Part shown: positions 42,156-50,236 of the stretch, piece by piece
Numbering within the stretch: position 1 is the stretch's first letter
How the letters are laid out: each line of letters begins with the position of its first letter
Assembly: GCA_050246945.1 (NCBI GenBank)
Contig: JBFWVC010000002.1
Location: 248,001 to 312,000, forward strand
Direction: 5' to 3'
DNA length: 64,000 bases
From: JAEUMD01 sp050246945
Lineage (GTDB): Bacteria > Pseudomonadota > Alphaproteobacteria > Rhizobiales > Hyphomicrobiaceae
Made by a program: the position numbers and the translations under genes
The notes under the pieces: model-generated
Databases searched by the model: none
Seen by the model: only the letters and a program-made list of their open reading frames with translations
Told to the model about the DNA's origin: nothing

Positions 42156-42416
42156 TCAATCCGCGCGTCCTGCCAGCACCGCTTCGAGCGCGGCGATGCG
42201 CGCTGCAAGCGCATCGTTCTCCGCACGCGCCTTTTCCGCCATCGCCTTGACCGCTTCGAACTCTTCGCGGGAGACGACGTCCATCTCGCGCAAGAACCGC
42301 TCGCCCTGCGAGCGCATCAGGGTCTCCACTTCGCGCTTCATGCCCTGCGCAGCACCGGCCGCATCCGTCATCATGCGAGCAAGCTCGTCGAGAATCGGAT
42401 TTGAAGTCTGTGTCAT
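42156..42416 (-). CDS. ubiK: Accessory factor UbiK family protein
   Basis: An 86-residue BMFP-type protein (membrane fusogenic, coiled-coil). The N-terminal half NPILDELARMMTDAAGAAQGMK is an amphipathic helix; the C-terminal SREEFEAVKAMAEKARAENDALAARIAALE, given by its ends, is the trimeric coiled coil. UbiK assists aerobic ubiquinone synthesis as a lipid-binding accessory factor; Brucella relatives bind and fuse membranes. It is divergent from lgt. Confidence 0.88.
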   Translation of the reverse strand: MTQTSNPILDELARMMTDAAGAAQGMKREVETLMRSQGERFLREMDVVSREEFEAVKAMAEKARAENDALAARIAALEAVLAGRAD

Positions 42417-42704
42417 AACAAGCCCTCGTCAGGGCCCCGAACCGCGGGGCCTCCGGCAGCGTCGTCACGCTATTGCAATCCGCCGGGACTATGGCCGTCC
42501 CCGTTCGCTCAATCAAGCCGGTCCGGGTCGCAACGGGCCTGGTGCATCGGACCAGCGGCCGCACCTGCTTGGCTTGACATGGGCCCAACACTGGCCAAAA
42601 CGTGCGCCACCGACGGACCGATGGAACGGCGGCAGCCTGCGGCGTGGAGTGCACATTACCCGATCGGCATCTCGACGGCCGCACCGGCAACCGGAGGACA
42701 ACGC

Positions 42705-43556
42705 GTGACGCTACTGGCGATCCCCTATCCCAACATCGATCCTGTCGCCATCTCGATAGGACCGCTGTCGGTCAAGTGGTACGGCCTCGCCTATATGGCG
42801 GGCCTGCTTATCGGCTGGTGGTACGTCAAGCGCCTCGTCAGCACCGACAGGCTGTGGCGCAACAACACCTCGCCTTTCTCCGCCGCCATGATGGACGACG
42901 TGCTGCTCGTGGTGACGCTCGGCGTGGTCGTCGGCGGTCGCCTCGGCCACGTGCTTTTCTACGAACCCACCTATTATCTGTCTCACCCGGTCGAGATCCT
43001 GAAGATCTGGCAGGGCGGCATGGCCTTCCACGGCGGCGCATTGGGCGTCACCATCGCCATGTGGCTGTTCTCCATCTGGCGCAGGATTTCAATGCATTCA
43101 CTTGCCGACGTCGTAACGGCAGCCGTGCCCATCGGCCTCTTCTTCGGACGCATCGCGAACTTCATCAACTCCGAGGTCGTCGGCACGCCATCGAATGTGC
43201 CCTGGGCCATCGTCTTTCCCGGTTACGGACCAGAGTCGCGCCACCCTGCCATGCTCTATGAAGCAGCCTTGGAAGGCGCGGTGCTGTTTGTAATCCTCGC
43301 CTGGCTCATCTGGAAGCGCGGCTCGCTGAAGATGCCCGGCTTCACGGTCGGCATGTTCCTGGCGGGTTATGGCGTCTTCCGCATGTTCTGCGAACTGTTC
43401 AAGATCGAGGAATATGGTCTGCCATTTGAGGGCGTACCGATCACGCGCGGCATGCTCTACTCGATACCGATGGTGCTGCTCGGCGCGTTTCTCATGTGGC
43501 GCGCGAAAGTTGTCGCCGCGCGCGAAGCCACTGCATCCAGCACGGCCATGCGATGA
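42705..43556 (+). CDS. lgt: Prolipoprotein diacylglyceryl transferase
   Basis: A 283-residue inner-membrane enzyme that attaches diacylglycerol to the lipobox cysteine of prolipoproteins. Seven helices; signature segments SVKWYGLAYMAG near the N-terminus, GGRLGHVLFYEPTYYL, AFHGGALG and FFGRIANFINSEVVG. The start is a GTG at 42705 with GGAGG eight bases upstream; a longer ATG frame to 42579 adds unrelated residues. It is the first gene of lgt-midA-pgeF, and its stop overlaps the midA start (ATGA). Confidence 0.95.
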   Translation: MTLLAIPYPNIDPVAISIGPLSVKWYGLAYMAGLLIGWWYVKRLVSTDRLWRNNTSPFSAAMMDDVLLVVTLGVVVGGRLGHVLFYEPTYYLSHPVEILKIWQGGMAFHGGALGVTIAMWLFSIWRRISMHSLADVVTAAVPIGLFFGRIANFINSEVVGTPSNVPWAIVFPGYGPESRHPAMLYEAALEGAVLFVILAWLIWKRGSLKMPGFTVGMFLAGYGVFRMFCELFKIEEYGLPFEGVPITRGMLYSIPMVLLGAFLMWRAKVVAAREATASSTAMR

Positions 43557-44749
43557 ACGCCATGCCGTACGACCATGACGCACGCCGCAATACGCCGCTG
43601 GCTCAGAAGCTGAAACAACGCATTCGTCGCGACGGACCGATCACGGTCGCCGAGTACATGCGCGCCTGCCTCACCGATCCCGAACACGGCTATTACGTCA
43701 ACAAGCAGGCAATTGGCGCGAGGGGCGACTTCGTCACCGCGCCGGAGATCAGCCAGGTTTTCGGCGAATTGATCGGCCTGTGGTCAGCAGTCGTCTGGCA
43801 GCAGATGGGATCGCCCAGCCGCTTCAACCTTGTCGAACTTGGCCCCGGCGGTGGCACCATGATGAAAGATGCCCTGCGCGCCGCACGCATCGTGCCAGGG
43901 TTTCTGGATGCTGCATCGCTCGTTTTCGTCGATGCCGCTCCGATGGAAAGCCTTGCCGCCACCTTCGCGGCCTTTCTCCCACGCGCGCGCATCATGCCCA
44001 GAAAGCGCATTCGCGACATACCCGGCGATGTGCCGATGATCCTCGTCGCCAACGAATTCCTCGATACGTGCCCAGTGCAGCAGTATCTCGTCAACGGCGA
44101 GGCAATCGAATTGCGCGCGGTCGGCATTGATGAAAGTGATCGTCTCAACTTCGTCTCGATCCCTCTCATGGCAAGTGACGACGACGAACCGGTCGCCCGA
44201 GACAATCGAGAGTTCTACTCCATAAATCCGCATCTGAGCGACGGCGATTGCTTCGAGGCGCAAGACCTGAGCGTCCTGCACATTTTGCGCATGTTCCGCA
44301 GCGCACCTTGGGCGGGGCTATTTCTGGACTATGGCCATTACGATCCAGCGCGTGGCGACGACCAGGAGGTCCCGTCTGAAACCCTTCAGGCCGTGCGCAA
44401 TCATAAATACGAGGATCCGCTCACCTCGCCAGGCGAGGCCGACCTCACCTGCCACGTCAACTTCAATGACGTGAAGCGCTGGCTCGAACAGGATTTGTCG
44501 GGCGATTATCCACCGGCCACCGTCGACGCCCCCGTCACTCAGGCCGAGTTCCTCGGCAGCCTCGGCATCATGGAGCGCGCCGCGCGCCTGATGAGCGCCA
44601 ACCCGAATCTGGCCCACGAGATTGAAATGGGCGTCGCCCGTCTGATGTCCGTCCCCGGCATGGGCAGCCGCTTCCATGCAATCGGCGTGCGCTCGGCAAA
44701 TCTGCCGCCGTTGCCAGGCTTCCCCGCATCGCCCCGCGCTGCGCCTTGA
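43553..44749 (+). CDS. SAM-dependent methyltransferase MidA/NDUFAF7 family
   Basis: A 398-residue class I methyltransferase. It begins with the family motif LKQRIRRDGPITVAEYMRACL and PEHGYYV, then GARGDFVTAPEISQVFGELIG and the SAM-binding NLVELGPGGGTMMKDALR. Mitochondrial NDUFAF7 methylates a complex I subunit (NDUFS2); bacterial targets may be similar but are not proved. It overlaps lgt and precedes pgeF by 31 bases; the three-gene order is conserved in alphaproteobacteria. Confidence 0.92.
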   Translation: MNAMPYDHDARRNTPLAQKLKQRIRRDGPITVAEYMRACLTDPEHGYYVNKQAIGARGDFVTAPEISQVFGELIGLWSAVVWQQMGSPSRFNLVELGPGGGTMMKDALRAARIVPGFLDAASLVFVDAAPMESLAATFAAFLPRARIMPRKRIRDIPGDVPMILVANEFLDTCPVQQYLVNGEAIELRAVGIDESDRLNFVSIPLMASDDDEPVARDNREFYSINPHLSDGDCFEAQDLSVLHILRMFRSAPWAGLFLDYGHYDPARGDDQEVPSETLQAVRNHKYEDPLTSPGEADLTCHVNFNDVKRWLEQDLSGDYPPATVDAPVTQAEFLGSLGIMERAARLMSANPNLAHEIEMGVARLMSVPGMGSRFHAIGVRSANLPPLPGFPASPRAAP

Positions 44750-44780
44750 TCCACGCGAGCGCCACCCCATACTGAAGAGC

Positions 44781-45578
44781 ATGAGCGCCAACATGACAGA
44801 CCCGACGCCCAGCCCCATCCAAGCTGCCAACCTCTCCGGTCTCGACGGCATCCGCCACGGCTTCTTCACGAGGGTCGGCGGCATCTCGATGGGGCTCTAC
44901 GAGGGTCTCAACTGCGGCCTGGGCTCCAACGACGAACGCGACCGCGTGCTGGAGAACCGCCGCCGCGTCGCCGCGGCACTAGGCCGGCCCGACGCGCCGG
45001 TCGTCACGCTCTACCAGACACATTCGCCAACCGCTCGTATCGTCACCGGCCCCGAAGACCCGGCCAGCCTGCCCAAGGCCGACGCCGTCGTCACCGCCAC
45101 GCCCGGCGTGGTCGTCGCCACGCTGACCGCCGACTGCTGCCCCGTACTCTTCGCTGACCCCGAGGCCCGGATCGTCGCGGCCGCCCATGCCGGCTGGCGC
45201 GGAGCCGTCGGCGGCATCCTGGAATCTACGGTCGCAACAATGGAGAAGGCGGGCGCTCGGCGCGATCGGATTATGGCGGCGTTCGGCCCCTGCATTGGCC
45301 CGACTGCCTATGAGGTCGGACCTGAGTTCGAGGCCGAGCTTTTGTCTCTCTCCTCTGAAAATTCTCGCTTTTTTACCAGACCTTCCGCGCACGAAAGGCC
45401 CCGGTTCGATCTGCCTGGATACGTTATGGCGCGGCTTGACGGCCTCGGCCTGCTGTCCGCAGAGAGTGCGACTTCATGCACCTACGAAAACGAATCGCGA
45501 TTCTTCTCCTATCGCCGCTCCTGCCACCGGAAAGAGCCCGATTACGGGCGCCAAATCTCCGCCATTCTCGTGGCTTAG
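44781..45578 (+). CDS. pgeF: Peptidoglycan editing factor PgeF (laccase-domain purine nucleosidase family)
   Basis: A 265-residue protein of the YfiH/PgeF family. Metal ligands: His in LYQTHS near residue 80, Cys in TADCCPVLF near 118 and His in AAHAGWRG near 136. E. coli PgeF removes L-Ser errors from peptidoglycan precursors; other relatives (FAMIN/YlmD) show purine nucleoside phosphorylase and adenosine deaminase activity. The start at 44781 has GAAGAG upstream. It closes the lgt-midA-pgeF operon. Confidence 0.92.
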   Translation: MSANMTDPTPSPIQAANLSGLDGIRHGFFTRVGGISMGLYEGLNCGLGSNDERDRVLENRRRVAAALGRPDAPVVTLYQTHSPTARIVTGPEDPASLPKADAVVTATPGVVVATLTADCCPVLFADPEARIVAAAHAGWRGAVGGILESTVATMEKAGARRDRIMAAFGPCIGPTAYEVGPEFEAELLSLSSENSRFFTRPSAHERPRFDLPGYVMARLDGLGLLSAESATSCTYENESRFFSYRRSCHRKEPDYGRQISAILVA

Positions 45579-45788
45579 TTGCACAATCCACAAACTTTCG
45601 CGCTTGAACCGCGTTGCGGAGCCGAAGAATCGCGGACTGCCAGCTGCGGAGGGTGGACATCGGCCAAGCCGGCTGGCTAATTCATGAGCGAAAGAGTACC
45701 GGTTGTTCGAGGGAATGCGATTTGGCCGCAGGGTAGGTACGACGGCCGCCGGAACAAACAGCGGGTCATAAATAAGGGGGACGTCGTT

Positions 45789-46823
45789 GTGACGACCATT
45801 TATGCTGCTGCAGCGGCGCGCCGGTATCTGAAATCCGTCGCGTTTGCAGGCATGATCACCATCTCCAGCCTTGGTCTCGCCGGATGCGAGACGGGCAGTA
45901 GCATCCTCGGTTCGGCAGGATCGTCTTCGCCCGCGACCGAGCTTGCCACACCATCCGCGACTGCGCCTTCCACAGCGGTCAAGCTTGCGGTGGCGCCCGT
46001 CATCGGCGCACCGGAAACGGTCGCCAAGCAAATGCAGTCGAGCCTGTCGAGCGCACTCGCCAAGCAGAACATCGCTGTCGCCAAAGACGCCACCGACAAG
46101 TCAGACTACACATTGCGCGGCTACGTCGTTTCCGCGCGTGAGAAGACCGGTGTGAAGGTGTCTTACATCTGGGACGTCACCGATCCGGCCGGTCAGCGCG
46201 TAAATCGCATCACCGGCGAGGAGATCGTGGCAGCCGGAGCGGACCGCGATCCGTGGGCTTCGGTTTCTTCGCAGATGATCGATACCATCTCGGGCAAGAC
46301 GGCATCGCAGATTGCAACCTGGCTTCCCTCGCAGCGCGCACCATCTGCCACATCAGCGCCTTCCGCAACGCCTGTCGCCAACGCTTCGTCGGCACGCGCG
46401 CCGTCGCGGACCATGGCAGCCGCACCGATGACGGCACCGGGTCCGACCACCGGCAGCATCGCCAGCGGACCGAGCAATGCGTACGTGCCCAATGTCACCG
46501 GCGCGCCCGGCGATGGCCGCATCTCGCTCACCAGCGCCTTGCAGCGTGAGTTGTCGAAGAACGGCGTGTCGCTGACCACGACCGCCAGCGCAAATACCTA
46601 TCGCGTCGAGGGCGTCGTCGACGTTGGCCAAGCCAAGGACGGCAAGCAGCCGATCAAGATCGACTGGCACGTCAAGGATCCGACGGGTAAGTCCGTGGGC
46701 ACCGTTTCCCAGAAGAACGAGATCGCTGCTGGTGCTCTCGACGGCGCTTGGGGTGCCACGGCGGATGCGGCTGCCGCAGCAGCCGCTCAGGGCATCCTGA
46801 AGCTGATACCGAAGACCAACTGA
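45789..46823 (+). CDS. Alanine-rich lipoprotein, unknown
   Basis: A 344-residue lipoprotein. The signal peptide runs through SVAFAGMITISSLGLAGC, whose LAGC is a good lipobox, giving a mature protein lipidated by Lgt (encoded 3 kb upstream). Two similar domains (residues about 65-170 and 255-340) share a pattern: SLSSALAKQNI...YTLRGYVVSARE...SYIWDVTDPAG and ALQRELSKNGV...YRVEGVVDVGQ...IDWHVKDPTG, so this is an internal duplication joined by an Ala/Pro/Ser linker. The start is taken as GTG 45789 with AAGGGGG before it; an ATG at 45684 is the alternative. Confidence 0.78.
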   Translation: MTTIYAAAAARRYLKSVAFAGMITISSLGLAGCETGSSILGSAGSSSPATELATPSATAPSTAVKLAVAPVIGAPETVAKQMQSSLSSALAKQNIAVAKDATDKSDYTLRGYVVSAREKTGVKVSYIWDVTDPAGQRVNRITGEEIVAAGADRDPWASVSSQMIDTISGKTASQIATWLPSQRAPSATSAPSATPVANASSARAPSRTMAAAPMTAPGPTTGSIASGPSNAYVPNVTGAPGDGRISLTSALQRELSKNGVSLTTTASANTYRVEGVVDVGQAKDGKQPIKIDWHVKDPTGKSVGTVSQKNEIAAGALDGAWGATADAAAAAAAQGILKLIPKTN

Positions 46824-46883
46824 CGACGCTCTGGTGGAGCCGGCAGACGATGCTTCACCAAACTCTAGACATATCTCGACAAC

Positions 46884-46922
46884 CAATTGGGCCCGGGCCG
46901 TTTACACGCCCGGGCCCAATTG
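46884..46922. terminator. Perfect 15-bp inverted repeat, probable terminator hairpin
   Basis: CAATTGGGCCCGGGC at 46884-46898 and its exact complement at 46908-46922, with the loop CGTTTACAC. It lies 61 bases after the lipoprotein stop and 83 bases before prs. There is no T-run on either side, so it may be a non-canonical terminator or an RNA-stability structure. Confidence 0.6.
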
Positions 46923-47004
46923 CTAGACACCGCGCAAATAACTGTCGTGGAGCGGTCACATGCCCTTTGACGCGCGTGGAGAAGGCAGGAGCGGTGGACC
47001 TACC

Positions 47005-47937
47005 ATGAAGCTCGTGGCGGGCAACTCGAACCGCCCCTTGGCCGAGGCAATCGCCGGGTATCTCAAGGTGTCGCTCGCCAAAACCCAGGTGAAACGCTTC
47101 GCCGACATGGAGATCTTCGTCGAGGTTCAGGAAAATGTCCGCGGCCAGGATGTGTTCGTCGTCCAGTCGACATCCTTCCCCGCCAACGACAACCTGATGG
47201 AGCTGTTGATCCTGATCGATGCGCTGAAGCGCTCATCCGCGCGCCGCATAACTGCGGTAATCCCTTATTACGGATACGCCCGCCAGGATCGCAAGCCGGG
47301 TCCGCGCACGCCGATCTCCGCCAAGCTCGTCGCCAACCTCATCGAGCGGGCCGGTGTCGACCGCGTCCTCACCCTCGATCTGCACGCCGGTCAGATCCAG
47401 GGCTTCTTCGACATCCCGACTGACAACCTGTTTGCAGCGCCGATCATTGCCCGCGACATTCAGGACCGCTTCCCCGAGAACCAGACCGTAGTGGTATCGC
47501 CCGACGTCGGCGGCGTCGTCCGTGCCCGCGCGCTGGCCAAGCGCATCAATGCCCCCATCGCCATATGCGACAAGCGCCGCGAGCGTCCCGGCGAGTCGGA
47601 GGTCATGAACGTGATCGGCGAGGTCGATGGCATGCGCTGTATCCTGATCGACGACATCGTCGACTCCGGCGGTACGCTGTGCAACGCGGCCGAAGCGCTC
47701 CTGAAGAACGGCGCGACCGAGGTCCATGCCTACATCACGCACGGCGTGCTCTCCGGCGGAGCGGTGAGCCGCATTAAGAATTCGCGACTGAAATCGCTCG
47801 TCATCACCGATTCCATCGAGCCCACAGAGGCTGTCCGCGCGACGAAAAACATCCGCGTCCTTTCCATCGCGTCGCTGATCGGCGAAGCGATCCTGCGCAC
47901 CAGCCGCGAAGAAAGCGTCTCAAGCCTGTTCTATTGA
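47005..47937 (+). CDS. prs: Ribose-phosphate pyrophosphokinase
   Basis: A 310-residue PRPP synthetase. Motifs: VAGNSNRPLAEAIAGYL, ADMEIFVEVQENVRG, the ATP region YYGYARQDRKPGPRTPISAK, TLDLHAGQIQGFFDIPTDNL and the PRPP loop CILIDDIVDSGGT. It makes the PRPP used for nucleotides, His and Trp, and for the Apt reaction encoded at 59.2 kb. The start at 47005 matches the family; the upstream ATG at 46960 is less likely. It is monocistronic. Confidence 0.97.
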   Translation: MKLVAGNSNRPLAEAIAGYLKVSLAKTQVKRFADMEIFVEVQENVRGQDVFVVQSTSFPANDNLMELLILIDALKRSSARRITAVIPYYGYARQDRKPGPRTPISAKLVANLIERAGVDRVLTLDLHAGQIQGFFDIPTDNLFAAPIIARDIQDRFPENQTVVVSPDVGGVVRARALAKRINAPIAICDKRRERPGESEVMNVIGEVDGMRCILIDDIVDSGGTLCNAAEALLKNGATEVHAYITHGVLSGGAVSRIKNSRLKSLVITDSIEPTEAVRATKNIRVLSIASLIGEAILRTSREESVSSLFY

Positions 47938-48151
47938 TGCTCGCTCGCAGCGCGCCGCTGTTGCAGCGCAATTCGTCCGCGGGAAGAACGTCGGTTGTTC
48001 GCATCGTTGCCAATGCACAAACTTGTGCGGACCGGCCACATGCCCGCGCGCATCGTCAAGGCATTGGCCTGAAACCATGCATGTAACCACACAACCGCAG
48101 GCGCGCTGGCGGATCCGCGCGCACGATGCAGTGCCAGCTTACCGTCCGGAC

Positions 48152-48318
48152 CTAGTGTGGCGTCGCGCCTTAGTTGACCGACGTTGCGGCCGACGCGGAG
48201 TCAACTAAGGCGCGCTGAACGCCGCGCCAAGTCAATGGTTTTTCTAGTGGCCTTCATGTCGCGCCAAAATTGTATGCAGTCGCGGCTATGTTTCAATTTT
48301 GGCGCGACAGGCCACTAG
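48152..48318 (+). repeat. 167-bp compound palindromic element B, copy 3
   Basis: The third 167-base copy, CTAGTGTGGCG to GGCCACTAG, in the same orientation as copy 2. Its right 26 bases form the 3' end, including the stop codon, of the DUF3829-like gene on the opposite strand. Confidence 0.9.
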
Positions 48319-49246
48319 TCGCCATCCGCGAGGTTGACACCATCATGTTGTACTGGCTGACGAGGAACGTGAGGTCCATGCCGACAAACTGATCGCGCAC
48401 CTTGCCCTTGGCTTTCGCCAGCTTGTCGCGAATCTCCCGCAGCTTGCCCAGAAGCGAGCGCGGCTGACTCTCGAATGCCGAGAACCTGCCGGGATAGGCC
48501 TGCGAGAACTCGTCGAAGCCGCGCACCGCCTTGGCATAGCCGTCGAGCGCTGCATCGAATGCCTTCATGTCCGCTGCCCGCTGTCCTTGCGGCAATTGCT
48601 CGATCGCGTCCTGCGCCGTCATCATGACGTTCTTGACGTGCCAGTTCGGCCCCTGGCCCTCCCGCGCTTCGATGGCAGCCAGCGAGCGCTTGTCGAGATC
48701 GCGCTTGAAGGTGCGCATGCCTGTTTCGATCTCGCCCCGCGCGGCGATGAACGCTTCGGCCGCCGGAACCAGCTTGGCATGCAGCGCCTTGCCCTCCGCC
48801 ATCTTGTCTGACTTGTAGTCCTTGCGTTCGTAGTATCCGTTCGCAGCGGTTATGAGCGGGGAAAGCGCTTCATAGGCATTGATATACCGCTCCGCCGCAG
48901 CATCGAGTTCAGGCGATGCCGGCGGTTTGCCTATCGCCCCGCGCGCCTTGGCGATCTCGTCCTTCACGTCGTAGAGCGAATAGAGCCCGTAATCGATGTA
49001 GCGCTCCTTGCCGGTTGGCCCCTTCTTCACGTTGACCCAGCTCGTATAGCGGTTCCACGATTCGACCGCGCGCAGAGTCCTGTTCATGAGTTCGATATAG
49101 GCATTGGACTTGGCAATCGCGGCGCCTAGCTCTGCCCCGGCGGCATCCGACTGGCTTTCCGCCAGCGTCGCTCCCCCCGCCTGGATCACCGCGAGCCCCA
49201 TCCCGAACGCCACCGCCATGATCCGCAATCCGCGCCCGAACCTCAT
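48293..49246 (-). CDS. DUF3829 (YiiG-like) exported protein, C-terminus altered by repeat
   Basis: A 317-residue protein with a signal peptide (RIMAVAFGMGLAVIQAGGA, cleavage near TLA) and a helical DUF3829-like domain: AIAKSNAYIELMNRTLRAVE, YTSWVNVKKGPTGKERYIDY and a series of amphipathic helices. Function unknown. AGGAGG precedes the ATG at 49246. The last residues SGLSRQN and the TGA at 48293 are encoded by the end of element B copy 3. The native C-terminus was therefore replaced or trimmed by the insertion; the loss is probably short because the helical domain is complete. Confidence 0.82.
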   Translation of the reverse strand: MRFGRGLRIMAVAFGMGLAVIQAGGATLAESQSDAAGAELGAAIAKSNAYIELMNRTLRAVESWNRYTSWVNVKKGPTGKERYIDYGLYSLYDVKDEIAKARGAIGKPPASPELDAAAERYINAYEALSPLITAANGYYERKDYKSDKMAEGKALHAKLVPAAEAFIAARGEIETGMRTFKRDLDKRSLAAIEAREGQGPNWHVKNVMMTAQDAIEQLPQGQRAADMKAFDAALDGYAKAVRGFDEFSQAYPGRFSAFESQPRSLLGKLREIRDKLAKAKGKVRDQFVGMDLTFLVSQYNMMVSTSRMATSGLSRQN

Positions 49247-49347
49247 GTCCGCCTCCTGCCAACGCACTCCGTAGTTTACGGCGAACACCCCCTTTTCGGT
49301 ATCGCCATTGCGCGATATGGCTCCTGCACGGTTAATCGCACCCCCGG

Positions 49348-49376
49348 TTGCCCAACGCCCGCGTTGCCCCTATAAG
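49348..49376 (+). promoter_or_regulatory. Probable housekeeping promoter of rplY
   Basis: TTGCCC at 49348-49353 and TATAAG at 49371-49376 with a 17-base spacer. The predicted start is near 49383, giving a leader of about 100 bases ahead of rplY. Confidence 0.65.
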
Positions 49377-49382
49377 CAGGCC

Positions 49383-49464
49383 ATCTCAGCGCTTCGGCTG
49401 AGGCACCGCCCGGCACCCTTGGAGGCCGGGGCGGTTGAATTTGGGCTCGCTTGAGCCCTTTTTT
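49383..49464 (+). promoter_or_regulatory. rplY leader with terminator hairpin (putative attenuator)
   Basis: Three hairpins follow the promoter: CTCAGC/GCTGAG near 49385-49402, an imperfect CCGCCCGGC/GCCGGGGCGG near 49407-49434, and a classic intrinsic terminator GGGCTC GCTT GAGCCC followed by TTTTTT (49443-49464). The terminator ends only 18 bases before the rplY start, with the ribosome site between. This layout suggests regulated readthrough, possibly by L25 itself or by a small leader RNA; the mechanism is inference. Confidence 0.6.
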
Positions 49465-49482
49465 AGTTGGAGAAACAAAGCT

Positions 49483-50169
49483 ATGGCACAAGAGCCCGTA
49501 AAGCTCGACGCCACGGCGCGCGATCGTGTCGGCAAGGGGGCCGCACGCCAAGCACGCCGTGAAGGAAAAATTCCCGCCGTCATATACGGCGCCAAAAAAG
49601 CACCCGTATCGATCGCAATCGACGCCAACACGCTGTGGAAGCAGTACCTCAAGGGTCACTTCACCTCCACCGTGTTCGAGATCAACGTCGGTTCCGACAT
49701 GCACCGGGTGATCGCTCGCGACCTGCAACTTGATCCGGTTCGCGATACGCCCGTGCACGCCGACTTCCTGCGCATCGCCGAAGACGGTCTTGTCCGCATC
49801 CAGGTGCCCGTAAAGTTCACCAATGATGCCCTCTCCCCGGGCCTGAAGCGCGGCGGCGTCCTCAACATCGTGCGCCACGACGTCGAGGTCTTCTGCCCCT
49901 ACGATCGCATCCCGGCGTACTTCGAGATCGACCTGGAAGGCACGCGCATCGGCCAGTCGATCCACATCTCGGCAGTTACTATGCCCGATGGTGTGACGCC
50001 GACCATCACCGATCGCGACTTCACGATCGCCACCATCGCCGGACGCATCAAGGATGATGGCGGTGAGGAGGCCGAGGCCACAGCAACTGCCGCAGCACCG
50101 GCGGCTGACGCCAAGGCCGCCGCAGGCAAGGCCGCGGCTCCGGCTGCCAAGCCTGCCGCCAAGAAGTAA
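49483..50169 (+). CDS. rplY: 50S ribosomal protein L25 (general stress protein Ctc type)
   Basis: A 228-residue long-form L25. N-terminal 5S rRNA-binding domain: LDATARDRVGKGAARQARREGKIPAVIYG, then DLQLDPVRDTPVHADFLRI and the C-terminal Ctc domain GLKRGGVLNIVRHDVEVFC, VTMPDGVTPTITDRDFTIAT. An alanine/lysine-rich tail (AKAAAGKAAAPAAKPAAKK) ends the protein. GGAG precedes the ATG at 49483. It leads the conserved order rplY-pth-(unknown)-ychF and is preceded by an attenuator-like leader. Confidence 0.95.
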   Translation: MAQEPVKLDATARDRVGKGAARQARREGKIPAVIYGAKKAPVSIAIDANTLWKQYLKGHFTSTVFEINVGSDMHRVIARDLQLDPVRDTPVHADFLRIAEDGLVRIQVPVKFTNDALSPGLKRGGVLNIVRHDVEVFCPYDRIPAYFEIDLEGTRIGQSIHISAVTMPDGVTPTITDRDFTIATIAGRIKDDGGEEAEATATAAAPAADAKAAAGKAAAPAAKPAAKK

Positions 50170-50178
50170 CGACGATCA

Positions 50179-50219
50179 GGACGGCCGGCACATGTCCCCA
50201 CGACGCGTGCCGGCCGTCC
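50179..50219 (+). other. Strong hairpin between rplY and pth
   Basis: GGACGGCCGGCAC at 50179-50191 pairs perfectly with GTGCCGGCCGTCC at 50207-50219 across a 15-base loop. It has no T-run. It starts 9 bases after the rplY stop and ends 17 bases before the pth ATG, so it could stabilise the rplY message, act as a weak terminator, or limit pth translation. Confidence 0.6.
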
Positions 50220-50236
50220 GTTCGGGAGCCTGAGCC

